Shown here: in pieces, positions 1 through 5,025 of the stretch
Layout: the number at the start of each line of letters is the position of its first letter
How positions within the stretch are numbered: the first letter of the stretch is position 1
NCBI GenBank assembly: GCA_021850555.1
Contig: JAJZLX010000186.1
Span: 4,910-9,934 of the forward strand
Direction: 5' to 3'
DNA from: Pseudomonadota bacterium
GTDB taxonomy: Bacteria; Pseudomonadota; Gammaproteobacteria; Steroidobacterales; Steroidobacteraceae
Length of the DNA stretch: 5,025 bases
The notes under the pieces: model-generated
Seen by the model: only the letters and a program-made list of their open reading frames with translations
Database searches by the model: none
What the model was told of the DNA's origin: nothing
Made by a program: the position numbers and the translations under genes

Positions 1-338
1 TCGGCCTGCTCACCACCGCGGTGGTGAGCGTATTGTTCTGTCTCGCCATCCTCCGTACCGGCGCGTTGTGGTGGGTGATCGGCTGCCACGCGGCTTGGGA
101 CTGGGCCGAAAGCTACTTCTTCGGCAGCGCCGACAGCGGCATGTACTCCTCCGGCAGGCTGTTCACGCTGCTGCCGCACGGGAACGCGTATCTCAGCGGC
201 GGCACGGACGGACCGGAGGGATCTCTGTTGTGCCTCGTGGTCCTCATCGCCGTCATCCTGGCGCTGCCTCTGTTGATACGCCGGCGGTCCGGCGTCCCCG
301 GCCTGCGGGCCGCGCTCGATCCGGCCGGCAAGCCGTGA
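1..338 (+). CDS. CPBP-family intramembrane metalloprotease, C-terminal part (5' end outside window)
   Basis: The reading frame is open from the left edge (first full codon at position 3) to a TGA at 336-338, giving about 111 residues, so the gene starts outside the window. A GTG at 21 is an internal valine, because the frame continues upstream with hydrophobic, helix-like sequence. The visible part begins with a membrane helix followed by RTGALWWVIGCHAAWDW. This matches the last conserved block of CPBP (Abi/CAAX-protease-like) proteins, whose histidine (codon 87-89) and nearby polar residues belong to the metal-binding active site in the membrane. Next come a soluble loop with DSGMYSSG and LSGGTDGPEGS, which I recognise from bacterial CPBP proteins, a final hydrophobic helix (about nt 225-275) and a basic RRR end, as expected for a cytosolic tail. 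The glutamate-bearing motifs (EExxxR type) would lie upstream and cannot be checked. The substrate is unknown; relatives act in protein processing or bacteriocin immunity. It converges with the Nudix gene. The family call is firm; the role is not. Confidence 0.85.
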   Translation, partial: GLLTTAVVSVLFCLAILRTGALWWVIGCHAAWDWAESYFFGSADSGMYSSGRLFTLLPHGNAYLSGGTDGPEGSLLCLVVLIAVILALPLLIRRRSGVPGLRAALDPAGKP

Positions 339-375
339 CTGCGGCGGATGCTTCCGTGCCCCGGCGCGCAGCCTC

Positions 376-400
376 GGGGCTTCTCTCGTGCGCGAGCCCC
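376..400. other. GC-rich stem-loop between convergent genes
   Basis: GGGGCT (376-381) pairs perfectly with AGCCCC (395-400) across 13 bases. A competing inner stem, CTCG (385-388) with CGAG (393-396), is also possible. The element lies in the 115-base gap between the stop of the CPBP gene (338) and the stop of the oppositely oriented Nudix gene (454), where a bidirectional terminator would be expected. No T-tract follows on either strand; the stem is followed by a run of C. A canonical intrinsic terminator is therefore not supported, and it may only be an mRNA 3'-end structure. The rest of the gap holds an 8-base direct repeat, CCGTCCGG, at 431-438 and 445-452. Confidence 0.3.
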
Positions 401-453
401 CCCCTGGATCGATCGAGCGAGCGCGAGGCGCCGTCCGGGAATTTCCGTCCGGC

Positions 454-1077
454 TCAGTCGAACAATGCGAGTCTGCGTGGATCGCCCTTGAAGGCGAAGG
501 CGGCCACGATGTCTTTCTCCAAAGTCCGTCCCTTCGAGAGCGGCGGCAACTCGCTCATGGCGAAAAAGCCCACCTCGGCGGTCTCCAGCCCGGGTTGCGG
601 CGCCAGGCTGTCGGTTCGCTCACACAGGAAGAAGAGCTTGTAGAAGTCCCTGATGTCCGGGGCATACTCGTGTTTCGCCTTGTGGCGAATTCCGTAAAGA
701 GCCTTCACCCGCACTCTGAGCGAGGCCTCTTCCCGGATTTCCTTCACGACGTTTTCGCTCGCGGACATGCCGACATCCGCATAGCCGCCCGGCAGCGTCC
801 ACAGGCCATCGCTCCTCTCCCTCACCAACAGGATCCTCTCCTCATCAAACACCGCGCCGCGCACTTCCACCTTCGGTGTCGCGTATCCTGTCGCGAAATC
901 GGGCACCAGAGCTTCAATCCTGCCGACCGGCACGCCGGCGAGAGACGACAGCATTTCGTTCGCGATCGCCGCCACCTGCGCATATCGCTCCCGGTCGTAC
1001 TCGTCGCGCGCGAAGTGAAGCCCGGTGGAAGCGACGCTCTGCAGGCGTTTGGCCCACGCCAGCCAAATATCTTCCAT
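454..1077 (-). CDS. Nudix hydrolase with N-terminal Nudix_hydro_N-type domain
   Basis: This is a 207-residue protein on the minus strand. Residues 1-60 or so (WLAWAKRLQSVASTGLHFARDEYDRERY) match the helical N-terminal domain of the Nudix subfamily that hydrolyses nucleoside diphosphates linked to another moiety. Residues about 68-200 form the Nudix fold, beginning VEVRGAVFDEERILLVRE. The Nudix box runs from G98 to L120 (GYADVGM, then KEIREEASL). The three metal-binding glutamates E113, E116 and E117 are present, but three other consensus positions differ: M104 replaces Glu, K112 replaces Arg and S119 replaces Gly. The total length is normal for the subfamily. Relatives act on ADP-ribose or CDP-alcohols in the cytosol, and the sequence does not fix the substrate here. 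The start is well supported: AAGGAGT (1084-1090) lies 6 bases from the ATG. The gene is transcribed alone, away from dgkA. Confidence is high for family, low for substrate. Confidence 0.93.
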   Translation of the reverse strand: MEDIWLAWAKRLQSVASTGLHFARDEYDRERYAQVAAIANEMLSSLAGVPVGRIEALVPDFATGYATPKVEVRGAVFDEERILLVRERSDGLWTLPGGYADVGMSASENVVKEIREEASLRVRVKALYGIRHKAKHEYAPDIRDFYKLFFLCERTDSLAPQPGLETAEVGFFAMSELPPLSKGRTLEKDIVAAFAFKGDPRRLALFD

Positions 1078-1083
1078 CGCGGG

Positions 1084-1090
1084 ACTCCTT
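1084..1090 (-). promoter_or_regulatory. Strong Shine-Dalgarno site of the Nudix gene
   Basis: On the minus strand AAGGAGT stands 6 bases before the ATG at 1077-1075, close to ideal spacing and complementary to the 16S rRNA 3' end. It fixes the start codon. It is the only strong Shine-Dalgarno sequence seen in the window. Confidence 0.85.
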
Positions 1091-1104
1091 GGTGGGAACG
1101 TCTG

Positions 1105-1131
1105 GACTTCGGGCGCGATGCGGCCGAAGTC
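1105..1131. repeat. 27-base perfect-arm inverted repeat before the Nudix gene
   Basis: GACTTCGG (1105-1112) and CCGAAGTC (1124-1131) are exact 8-base inverted arms around 11 bases, and one further G-T wobble could extend the stem. The repeat lies between the proposed -10 box (1138-1143) and the Shine-Dalgarno site of the minus-strand Nudix gene, so it would begin at about +1 of the transcript. It could be a repressor operator in the DNA or a 5' stem-loop in the mRNA. The sequence alone does not decide between them. Confidence 0.55.
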
Positions 1132-1137
1132 TCATCA

Positions 1138-1166
1138 ACTATATCTCCGGGAGAGCCCGACGTCGC
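1138..1166 (-). promoter_or_regulatory. Possible sigma-70 promoter of the Nudix gene
   Basis: Read on the minus strand, TATAGT (1143-1138) matches the -10 consensus at five of six positions. Seventeen bases further upstream GCGACG (1166-1161) keeps only the GAC core of a -35 box. Transcription would start near 1131, giving a leader of about 54 bases. The good -10 box in otherwise GC-rich DNA is the main support; the -35 box is weak, so an activator may be needed or the call may be wrong. Confidence 0.35.
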
Positions 1167-1376
1167 GCGCGGCGCTTTGCGGCATTCAGGGCGCCCTGGG
1201 CCTGTTCTCGGCGCCCTCGCGCTTTGTACGGGGCTTGCGGATGGAATGGGCCGGCTTCGGCCGCTCGAAGGCCTCTTCCATGAGGTTGGTCACGGGCGCC
1301 GGTTGTGGGAATGGAGTAGAGTGCCGAGGGTGGGGATGCCGCGATATCGATCCGGCGGCTGACAGCCGGCCCGTTC
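1144..1376. other. Intergenic region before dgkA, no gene recognised
   Basis: With 1078-1143 this makes a gap of about 300 bases between the divergent Nudix and dgkA starts. The open frames across it have low-complexity Arg/Ala/Pro-rich composition, no Shine-Dalgarno site and no family resemblance that I recognise, so I call none. It contains a perfect 12-base palindrome, CAGGGCGCCCTG (1187-1198), a second copy of GGCGCCCT shortly after, and two copies of GCGCTTTG (1172-1179 and about 1219-1226). A small hairpin, CGGCT-GAC-AGCCG (1356-1368), ends 8 bases before the dgkA start. I could not find a convincing plus-strand promoter for dgkA: TAGAGT at 1317-1322 is a fair -10 box, but no -35 box fits it. 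Confidence 0.5.
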
Positions 1377-1742
1377 TTGAGCAATCAGAAAAACCAAACC
1401 TTCGTCCGACGCCTGGGCTTCGCGCTTGCCGGGCTGGGGCATGCCCTGAGGGTGGAGCGCAGCCTGCGCACACAGGTGCTCGTGCTCGCGCTTGTGGTTG
1501 CGGTGCTGATCGTGCTGCGCCCGGGACCCTTGTGGTGGGCGGCGGTGATGCTGGCGAGCGCCGGGGTGCTGGCGGCGGAACTGTTCAACACCGCGCTCGA
1601 GGCCCTGGCCGATCACCTGCATCCCGAGCAGCACCCGCAGATCCGCATCGTCAAGGACTGTGCGGCCGCGGCGGTGCTGATCGCGGCGCTGGGCGCCGTG
1701 GCCGTCGCCATCGCCCTGGCCGTGCATCTCGCGCGCCGCTGA
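1377..1742 (+). CDS. dgkA: Diacylglycerol kinase (DgkA-type prokaryotic lipid kinase)
   Basis: This is a 121-residue integral membrane kinase, the same size as E. coli DgkA. It phosphorylates diacylglycerol, or in some relatives undecaprenol, from ATP at the inner membrane, recycling lipids released during envelope synthesis. Conserved polar residues sit where the family needs them: E27 in RVERSLRTQ, the signature ELFNTALEALAD (E68, N71, E75, D79), and K93-D94 in IRIVKDCAAAAVLIA. They correspond to E. coli E28, E69, N72, E76, D80, K94 and D95. Hydrophobic segments at about 32-48, 52-68 and 96-117 give the expected three helices. The start is the TTG at 1377: the frame is closed by a TAG at 1317-1319, no ATG or GTG in frame lies between, and the N-terminus (NQTFVRRLGFALAGL) already matches the usual family start. 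No Shine-Dalgarno site is visible. It lies 125 bases upstream of bioB, which has its own promoter, so the two are probably not functionally linked. Choice between diacylglycerol and undecaprenol as substrate is open. Confidence 0.93.
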   Translation: MSNQKNQTFVRRLGFALAGLGHALRVERSLRTQVLVLALVVAVLIVLRPGPLWWAAVMLASAGVLAAELFNTALEALADHLHPEQHPQIRIVKDCAAAAVLIAALGAVAVAIALAVHLARR

Positions 1743-1771
1743 GGCGGCCGGCATGCACAAAAAATAAGCAA

Positions 1772-1804
1772 TCGTCGACTGAAAGACGGACGTTCCGTTG
1801 ACAA
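1772..1804. promoter_or_regulatory. Candidate BirA-type operator upstream of bioB
   Basis: TCGTCGACT (1772-1780) and CGTTGACAA (1796-1804) form an imperfect inverted repeat separated by 15 bases. BirA operators have the form TTGTAAACC, 14-16 bases, GGTTTACAA. The right arm matches at seven of nine positions and the left at five of nine. The right arm overlaps the proposed -35 box of the bioB promoter, so bound BirA would block RNA polymerase. Position and spacing favour the idea; the weak left arm does not. Whether the host BirA has a DNA-binding N-terminal domain cannot be seen here. Confidence 0.35.
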
Positions 1805-1826
1805 TTGTGCCGCCGGTCGCGACTAT
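1798..1826 (+). promoter_or_regulatory. Probable sigma-70 promoter of the biotin operon
   Basis: TTGACA (1798-1803) is a perfect -35 box. After exactly 17 bases comes GACTAT (1821-1826), which keeps the A at the second and the A and T at the last two positions of the -10 consensus. Transcription would start near 1833, leaving a leader of about 35 bases before the bioB ATG at 1868. This promoter is one argument against starting bioB at the TTG at 1805, which lies inside it. Confidence 0.5.
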
Positions 1827-1831
1827 CCCAG

Positions 1832-1855
1832 GGCGGTAACTCGACCGCCACCGCC
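1832..1855 (+). other. Leader stem-loop of the bioB transcript
   Basis: GGCGGT (1832-1837) can pair perfectly with ACCGCC at 1844-1849 (6-base loop), or with a second adjacent copy of ACCGCC at 1850-1855 (12-base loop). The element starts at the predicted +1 and ends 12 bases before the bioB start. It could stabilise the 5' end of the mRNA. It does not obviously cover the start codon. It may be chance in GC-rich DNA. Confidence 0.35.
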
Positions 1856-1867
1856 ATCGGACCACCC

Positions 1868-2947
1868 ATGACCTTGCCGAATTCCTCCACCCTGGGCGCC
1901 ATCCGCCACGATTGGACGCTGCCTGAGGTGCAGGCTCTGTTCGCTCTGCCACTGATGGATCTGCTGTTCCACGCTCAACGCGTGCATCGTGAGCACCACG
2001 AGCCGAACACCGTCCAGATGAGCACATTGCTGTCGATCAAGACCGGCGCGTGCCCGGAGGATTGTGCCTACTGCCCCCAGAGCGTGCGCTACGACACCGG
2101 GCTTGCGCACGAGGCGCTTATGGAGGTCGCCGCCGTGCGCGAGAGTGCGCTGCGCGCCCGAGAGGCCGGGGCGACGCGATTTTGCATGGGTGCGGCCTAC
2201 CGCTCGCCCAAGGCGAGGGAGCTCAAGGTGATCGCCCAGATGATCCGCGAGGTTCATGCGCTCGGGCTCGAGACCTGCGCCACGCTGGGGATGCTGAGCC
2301 CGGAGCAGGCGAAGGAGCTGAAGGAGGCGGGTCTCGACTACTACAACCACAACCTCGACACCTCGCCGCAATTCTATGGCGAGATCATCACCACTCGGAC
2401 GTACCAGGATCGTCTCGACACGCTGCGGGCGGTGCGCGCGGCCGACCTCAAGGTCTGCTGCGGCGGCATCCTCGGCATGGGCGAGTCGCCGGCGGATCGC
2501 GCCGAGCTGCTGCTCACCCTCGCCAACCTGCCCGAGCACCCCGAGAGCGTGCCCATCAATCAGCTGGTGCAGGTGCAGGGAACGCCGCTCGCCGGCACCG
2601 CGCCCCTCGATCCGTTCGAGTTCGTGCGTGCCATAGCGGTGGCGCGCCTGCTCATGCCGCGCTCGCACGTGCGTCTGTCCGCGGGCCGCCAGGCGATGAG
2701 CGATGAGATGCAGGCGCTGTGCTTCATGGCGGGCGCCAACTCGGTGTTCTACGGAGAGAAACTGCTCACCACCGGCAACCCGGATGTCGAGCGCGACCGG
2801 CAGCTGCTCGAGCGGCTCGGTCTCAGAGCCGAAACCTTCAACGGGCACCGGAGCGGGCACGAGGATGGCCGTGGAGACGCCCTGGAACACGAAAGCGGCG
2901 GCTGCGGCTGCTCCCGCTTGCACGCGCATGCAGAGACAGCCTCTTGA
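1868..2947 (+). CDS. bioB: Biotin synthase (radical SAM)
   Basis: This 359-residue enzyme inserts sulfur between C6 and C9 of dethiobiotin to make biotin, the last pathway step, in the cytosol. The radical-SAM [4Fe-4S] motif is CPEDCAYC with C62, C66 and C69. The ligands of the sacrificial [2Fe-2S] cluster are all present: C106 (TRFCMGAA), C137 (ETCATLGM), C197 (KVCCGG) and R269 (HVRLSAGR), matching E. coli C97, C128, C188 and R260 with a constant shift of nine. YNHNLDTS (159-166) is the substrate and SAM contact strip. I chose the ATG at 1868 because its N-terminus aligns with E. coli nine residues longer; a TTG start at 1805 falls inside the promoter. Only a weak GGA (1859-1861) stands as a ribosome site. 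After about residue 325 the protein carries a Gly/His-rich tail with CGC (346-348) that is not needed for catalysis in E. coli BioB. It is the first gene of the operon and overlaps bioF by 20 bases. Confidence 0.97.
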   Translation: MTLPNSSTLGAIRHDWTLPEVQALFALPLMDLLFHAQRVHREHHEPNTVQMSTLLSIKTGACPEDCAYCPQSVRYDTGLAHEALMEVAAVRESALRAREAGATRFCMGAAYRSPKARELKVIAQMIREVHALGLETCATLGMLSPEQAKELKEAGLDYYNHNLDTSPQFYGEIITTRTYQDRLDTLRAVRAADLKVCCGGILGMGESPADRAELLLTLANLPEHPESVPINQLVQVQGTPLAGTAPLDPFEFVRAIAVARLLMPRSHVRLSAGRQAMSDEMQALCFMAGANSVFYGEKLLTTGNPDVERDRQLLERLGLRAETFNGHRSGHEDGRGDALEHESGGCGCSRLHAHAETAS

Positions 2948-4100
2948 GCCGGCGCTCGAGCGGCTCGAGCAACGCAATCTTCGCCGCCGGCGCCACACGG
3001 TCGAGAGCCTCCCGGAGCGCGGCAGCCGCGCCGAGGTGATCGTCGAGGGCCGGCGGCTCGTCGATTTCAGCAGCAACGACTACCTCGGCCTCGCCGCTCA
3101 TCCCGGACCGGCGGCGGCCATGGCCGAGTGCGCCTCGCGCTGCGGCTCGGGCAGCGGGGCCGCGCACCTCGTGAGCGGCCACGGGGCCGAGCACGCGGCG
3201 CTCGAGGAGGAGCTCGCGGCCTTCACGGGCCGCGAGCGCGCACTGCTTTTCTCCACCGGCTACATGGCGAACCTGGGGGTCATGAGTGCGTTGGCGGACC
3301 GGGGCGAGACCGTCCTGCTCGATCGCCTGAGCCACGCTTCGCTCATCGACGGCGGCCTGCTCTCGGGCGCGCGCTTCCGGCGTTATCCGCATTGCGATGC
3401 CGACGCGGCGCGGCGCATGCTCACCGACAGCTCCCGACGCACCGCCGTGCTGGCCACCGACGGGGTGTTCAGCATGGACGGCGATATCGCGCCGCTTGCG
3501 CCGCTTGCGCAGGCCGCCCGCGCACACGATGCGTGGCTGGTCGTGGATGACGCCCACGGTATCGGGGTGATGGGGCCGAACGGCCGCGGCGTGTTGGAAG
3601 CGGCCGGCCTGACGGCCGATGATGTGCCGGTGCTGGTCGGTACCCTGGGCAAGGCCTTCGGCTCGTTCGGCGCCTTTGTCGCCGGCTCCTGCGCGCTCAT
3701 CGAGCTGCTGCTGCAGAAGGCCCGCTCCTACATCTACACGACGGCGCTGCCGCAGCCGGTGGCCGCCGCCACGCGCGAGGCGCTGCGCATCGTGCAGCGG
3801 GAGTGCTGGCGGCGCGAGCGGGCCCTCGAGCTCACCCGACGGTTTCGGGCGGCGGCCGGGCAGGCCGGCGTTCCGCTCGCCGATTCGGCGACGCCCATTC
3901 AGCCGGTTCCCCTGGGCAGCGCCGGCGCGGCGCTGCGGGCCCAGCAGGCGCTGGACGAGGCCGGCTTCTGGGTGGTGGCGATTCGCGCGCCGACGGTGCC
4001 CGAAGGGCACGAGCGGCTGCGGGTGACGCTGACCGCGGCGCATCGGGAGGACCAAGTCGATGCGCTGGTCGAGGCGCTGAGCCGGGTGTGCGCACAATGA
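2928..4100 (+). CDS. bioF: 8-amino-7-oxononanoate synthase (KAPA synthase)
   Basis: This 390-residue PLP enzyme (E. coli: 384) condenses pimeloyl-ACP or -CoA with L-alanine, releasing CO2, to form KAPA. It belongs to the alpha-oxoamine synthase group of fold-type I. Visible landmarks are SSNDYLGL (48-55), [25 protein letters not shown] for substrate binding, DRLSHASL with H136 stacking on [12 protein letters not shown] (S182), VVDDAHGIG with D207 and H210, and the PLP lysine K242 in [22 protein letters not shown] (351-360) and [10 protein letters not shown] close the C-terminal domain. The frame is open upstream inside bioB, but the ATG at 2928 gives the family N-terminus ([22 protein letters not shown]). 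The ATG at 2865 would add 21 alanine-rich residues without homology. The start lies inside the end of bioB with no Shine-Dalgarno site, so translation is probably coupled. A tandem APLAPLA run near residue 188 adds no length compared with E. coli. Confidence 0.97.
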   Translation: MQRQPLEPALERLEQRNLRRRRHTVESLPERGSRAEVIVEGRRLVDFSSNDYLGLAAHPGPAAAMAECASRCGSGSGAAHLVSGHGAEHAALEEELAAFTGRERALLFSTGYMANLGVMSALADRGETVLLDRLSHASLIDGGLLSGARFRRYPHCDADAARRMLTDSSRRTAVLATDGVFSMDGDIAPLAPLAQAARAHDAWLVVDDAHGIGVMGPNGRGVLEAAGLTADDVPVLVGTLGKAFGSFGAFVAGSCALIELLLQKARSYIYTTALPQPVAAATREALRIVQRECWRRERALELTRRFRAAAGQAGVPLADSATPIQPVPLGSAGAALRAQQALDEAGFWVVAIRAPTVPEGHERLRVTLTAAHREDQVDALVEALSRVCAQ

Positions 4101-4882
4101 CCGGGTTGTACGCCGAGGCCCGCGGAGAAGGACCCGCCCTGGTGCTGCTGCACGGCTGGGGTCTGAACGTGCGTGTCTGGGATCCGCTCGCGGAGGCGCT
4201 TGGGGGCAGATTCCGGCTCATCGCCGTGGATCTGCCCGGACACGGACACAGCCCCTGGCAGGCGGCGCGCGCGACGGCGCGCCGGCAGGTGCAGTGGATC
4301 CGTGCCACCGTGGCGCCCCTCCTGGCAAGCAGCCCCTATGCGCTGCTCGGCTGGTCGTTGGGCGCGGAGCTGGCGTTGGAGTGGGCGTCTGCGCGACCGC
4401 AAGGTCTCGAGCGTCTGCTGCTCTTCGCGGCGACACCGCGCTTCACCTCGGCGCCCGATTGGCCGTACGGGGCGCCCGCGGACCGGCTGGAGCACCTTGC
4501 GCAGGGCCTGAAGAGCGATTACCGGCGTACCGTGAGTGATTTTCTCGAGCTGCAGGTGCGAGGCAGCGCCTCGGGAGAGGCGGTGCTGGCGCAGCTGCGC
4601 GCGGCGCTCTTCGCGCACGGGGAGGCTCGCACGGAGGCGCTCACCGCAGGCCTGGATATCTTGCGGGAGACGGACCTGCGCACGGTGATAGGCGACATCG
4701 ACACGCCCGCGCTGGTGGTCGCCGGACAGTACGACCGGGTGCTTCTGCCCGCGGCATCGCGGGCACTGGCCGAGGCAATGCCTCGGGCACGTTACGTGGA
4801 AATCCGACGCGCGGCTCACGCACCCTTCCTGTCGCATGCGAGCGAGATCGCCGGCTTGATGACCGAATTCCTTCAATCATGA
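4097..4882 (+). CDS. bioH: Pimeloyl-ACP methyl ester carboxylesterase
   Basis: This 261-residue alpha/beta hydrolase (E. coli: 256) cleaves the methyl ester of pimeloyl-ACP, ending the BioC-BioH route and handing pimeloyl-ACP to BioF. The catalytic triad is visible: S87 in the nucleophile elbow LLGWSLGAE, D213 in AGQYDRVLLP and H241 in RRAAHAPFLSH. HGWGLNVRVWD (19-29) supplies the oxyanion-hole tryptophan W21, and VDLPGHGHS follows strand 4. RRTVSDFLELQ (143-153) resembles the E. coli lid region, whose arginines contact acyl carrier protein. An alanine (A90) stands where E. coli has the second glycine of WSLGG. BioH, rather than BioG, BioK or BioJ, is supported by the close match over these blocks and by position. 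The start is the ATG of an ATGA overlap with the bioF stop. No Shine-Dalgarno site is seen. In E. coli bioH is unlinked to the operon; here it is embedded, as in other gammaproteobacteria. Confidence 0.95.
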   Translation: MTGLYAEARGEGPALVLLHGWGLNVRVWDPLAEALGGRFRLIAVDLPGHGHSPWQAARATARRQVQWIRATVAPLLASSPYALLGWSLGAELALEWASARPQGLERLLLFAATPRFTSAPDWPYGAPADRLEHLAQGLKSDYRRTVSDFLELQVRGSASGEAVLAQLRAALFAHGEARTEALTAGLDILRETDLRTVIGDIDTPALVVAGQYDRVLLPAASRALAEAMPRARYVEIRRAAHAPFLSHASEIAGLMTEFLQS

Positions 4883-5025
4883 GCGCACACGATCCTTTCC
4901 AACTCTACCGGCCCGGCGTGCGGGCGGCATTCGACCGCGCCGGCGCGACGTACGATGCCGCCGCGGTGCTGCAGGCGAGAGTGGGCGAGGAGCTGCTCGA
5001 GCGGCTGGCGGCCTTTGATTTCGAC
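4879..5025 (+). CDS. bioC: Malonyl-ACP O-methyltransferase, N-terminal 49 residues (cut by window edge)
   Basis: The frame starts at the ATG of an ATGA overlap with the bioH stop and is open to the right edge. The sequence VRAAFDRAGATYDAAAVLQARVGEELLERL (residues 14-43) matches the helical N-terminus of BioC (E. coli [21 protein letters not shown]). BioC methylates the free carboxyl of malonyl-ACP with SAM so that fatty-acid synthesis can elongate it to pimeloyl-ACP methyl ester. The SAM-binding glycine motif (DxGCGxG) lies beyond the edge and cannot be checked. The N-terminus is about five residues longer than in E. coli. The GTG at codon 14 is a poorer alternative start, since it would remove part of the conserved segment's lead-in. 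Position directly after bioH strongly supports the call. Confidence 0.9.
   Translation, partial: MSAHDPFQLYRPGVRAAFDRAGATYDAAAVLQARVGEELLERLAAFDFD

Noticed and set aside
388..1362. 324-codon plus-strand open frame covering the Nudix gene
   Set aside because: It is antisense to a clear Nudix protein with a strong ribosome site; its Arg/His-rich translation resembles no family and starts without a ribosome site.
1186..1384. Minus-strand small open frames before dgkA (81 and 95 codons)
   Set aside because: They overlap each other in different frames, lack ribosome sites, and have Arg/Ala/Pro-rich translations without recognisable domains; the longer also runs into dgkA.
1805..1867. TTG at 1805 as the bioB start (21 extra residues)
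   Set aside because: It lies between the proposed -35 and -10 boxes, adds residues absent from E. coli BioB, and has no ribosome site.
2703..2927. Upstream extension of bioF inside bioB, including ATG at 2865
   Set aside because: The extension is the out-of-frame reading of bioB; the family N-terminus begins at the ATG at 2928.
1823..3076. 417-codon minus-strand open frame across bioB
   Set aside because: Long antisense frames are common opposite GC-rich genes. The translation is low-complexity and runs through a fully conserved bioB.
3489..3510. Tandem 9-base repeat GCGCCGCTT x2 inside bioF
   Set aside because: It encodes APLAPLA, but the block has the same length as in E. coli BioF, so it is not an expansion; it probably reflects codon bias.
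2838..4097. 419-codon minus-strand open frame across bioF
   Set aside because: It is an antisense shadow of bioF with an Arg/His/Gly-rich translation and no recognisable motif.
1..5025. tRNA or rRNA genes, CRISPR arrays, insertion-sequence ends, prophage or toxin-antitoxin genes
   Set aside because: I looked on both strands and saw no cloverleaf, no regularly spaced repeats, no transposase motifs and no terminal inverted repeats with target duplications. The window reads as ordinary chromosomal housekeeping DNA.

Overview
The window is GC-rich DNA (by eye about two thirds G+C or more) from a bacterium, most likely a gammaproteobacterium. The evidence is the gene order bioB-bioF-bioH-bioC, a BioH close in sequence to the E. 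coli protein, a gammaproteobacterial-type DgkA, and dense packing. I cannot name a genus.

Layout. Positions 1-338 hold the C-terminal end of a CPBP-family intramembrane metalloprotease that enters from the left edge. It converges on a Nudix hydrolase on the minus strand (1077 down to 454); the 115-base gap between their stops holds a GC-rich stem-loop. A gap of about 300 bases (1078-1376) follows. It carries a plausible minus-strand promoter and a striking 27-base dyad in front of the Nudix gene, and no convincing gene. A small membrane kinase of the diacylglycerol/undecaprenol kinase family (dgkA) runs 1377-1742 on the plus strand from a TTG start.

The right-hand 3.2 kb is a biotin operon: bioB (1868-2947), bioF (2928-4100), bioH (4097-4882) and the first 49 codons of bioC (4879 to the window edge). 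The genes overlap by 20, 4 and 4 bases and none has a good Shine-Dalgarno sequence, so translational coupling is likely. A sigma-70-like promoter (TTGACA, 17 bases, GACTAT) ends about 40 bases before bioB. Its -35 box overlaps an imperfect inverted repeat with the spacing of a BirA operator.

How the genes work together. BioC methylates malonyl-ACP to disguise it as a fatty-acid primer. BioH removes the methyl ester once the pimeloyl chain is complete. BioF condenses pimeloyl-ACP with alanine to KAPA. BioA and BioD, not in this window, lead to dethiobiotin, and BioB inserts sulfur to give biotin. The three left-hand genes have no evident link to biotin.

I see no previously undescribed system, mobile element, CRISPR array or RNA gene. 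The points worth a second look are the regulatory dyads, an atypical Nudix box and the Cys/His-containing tail of BioB.
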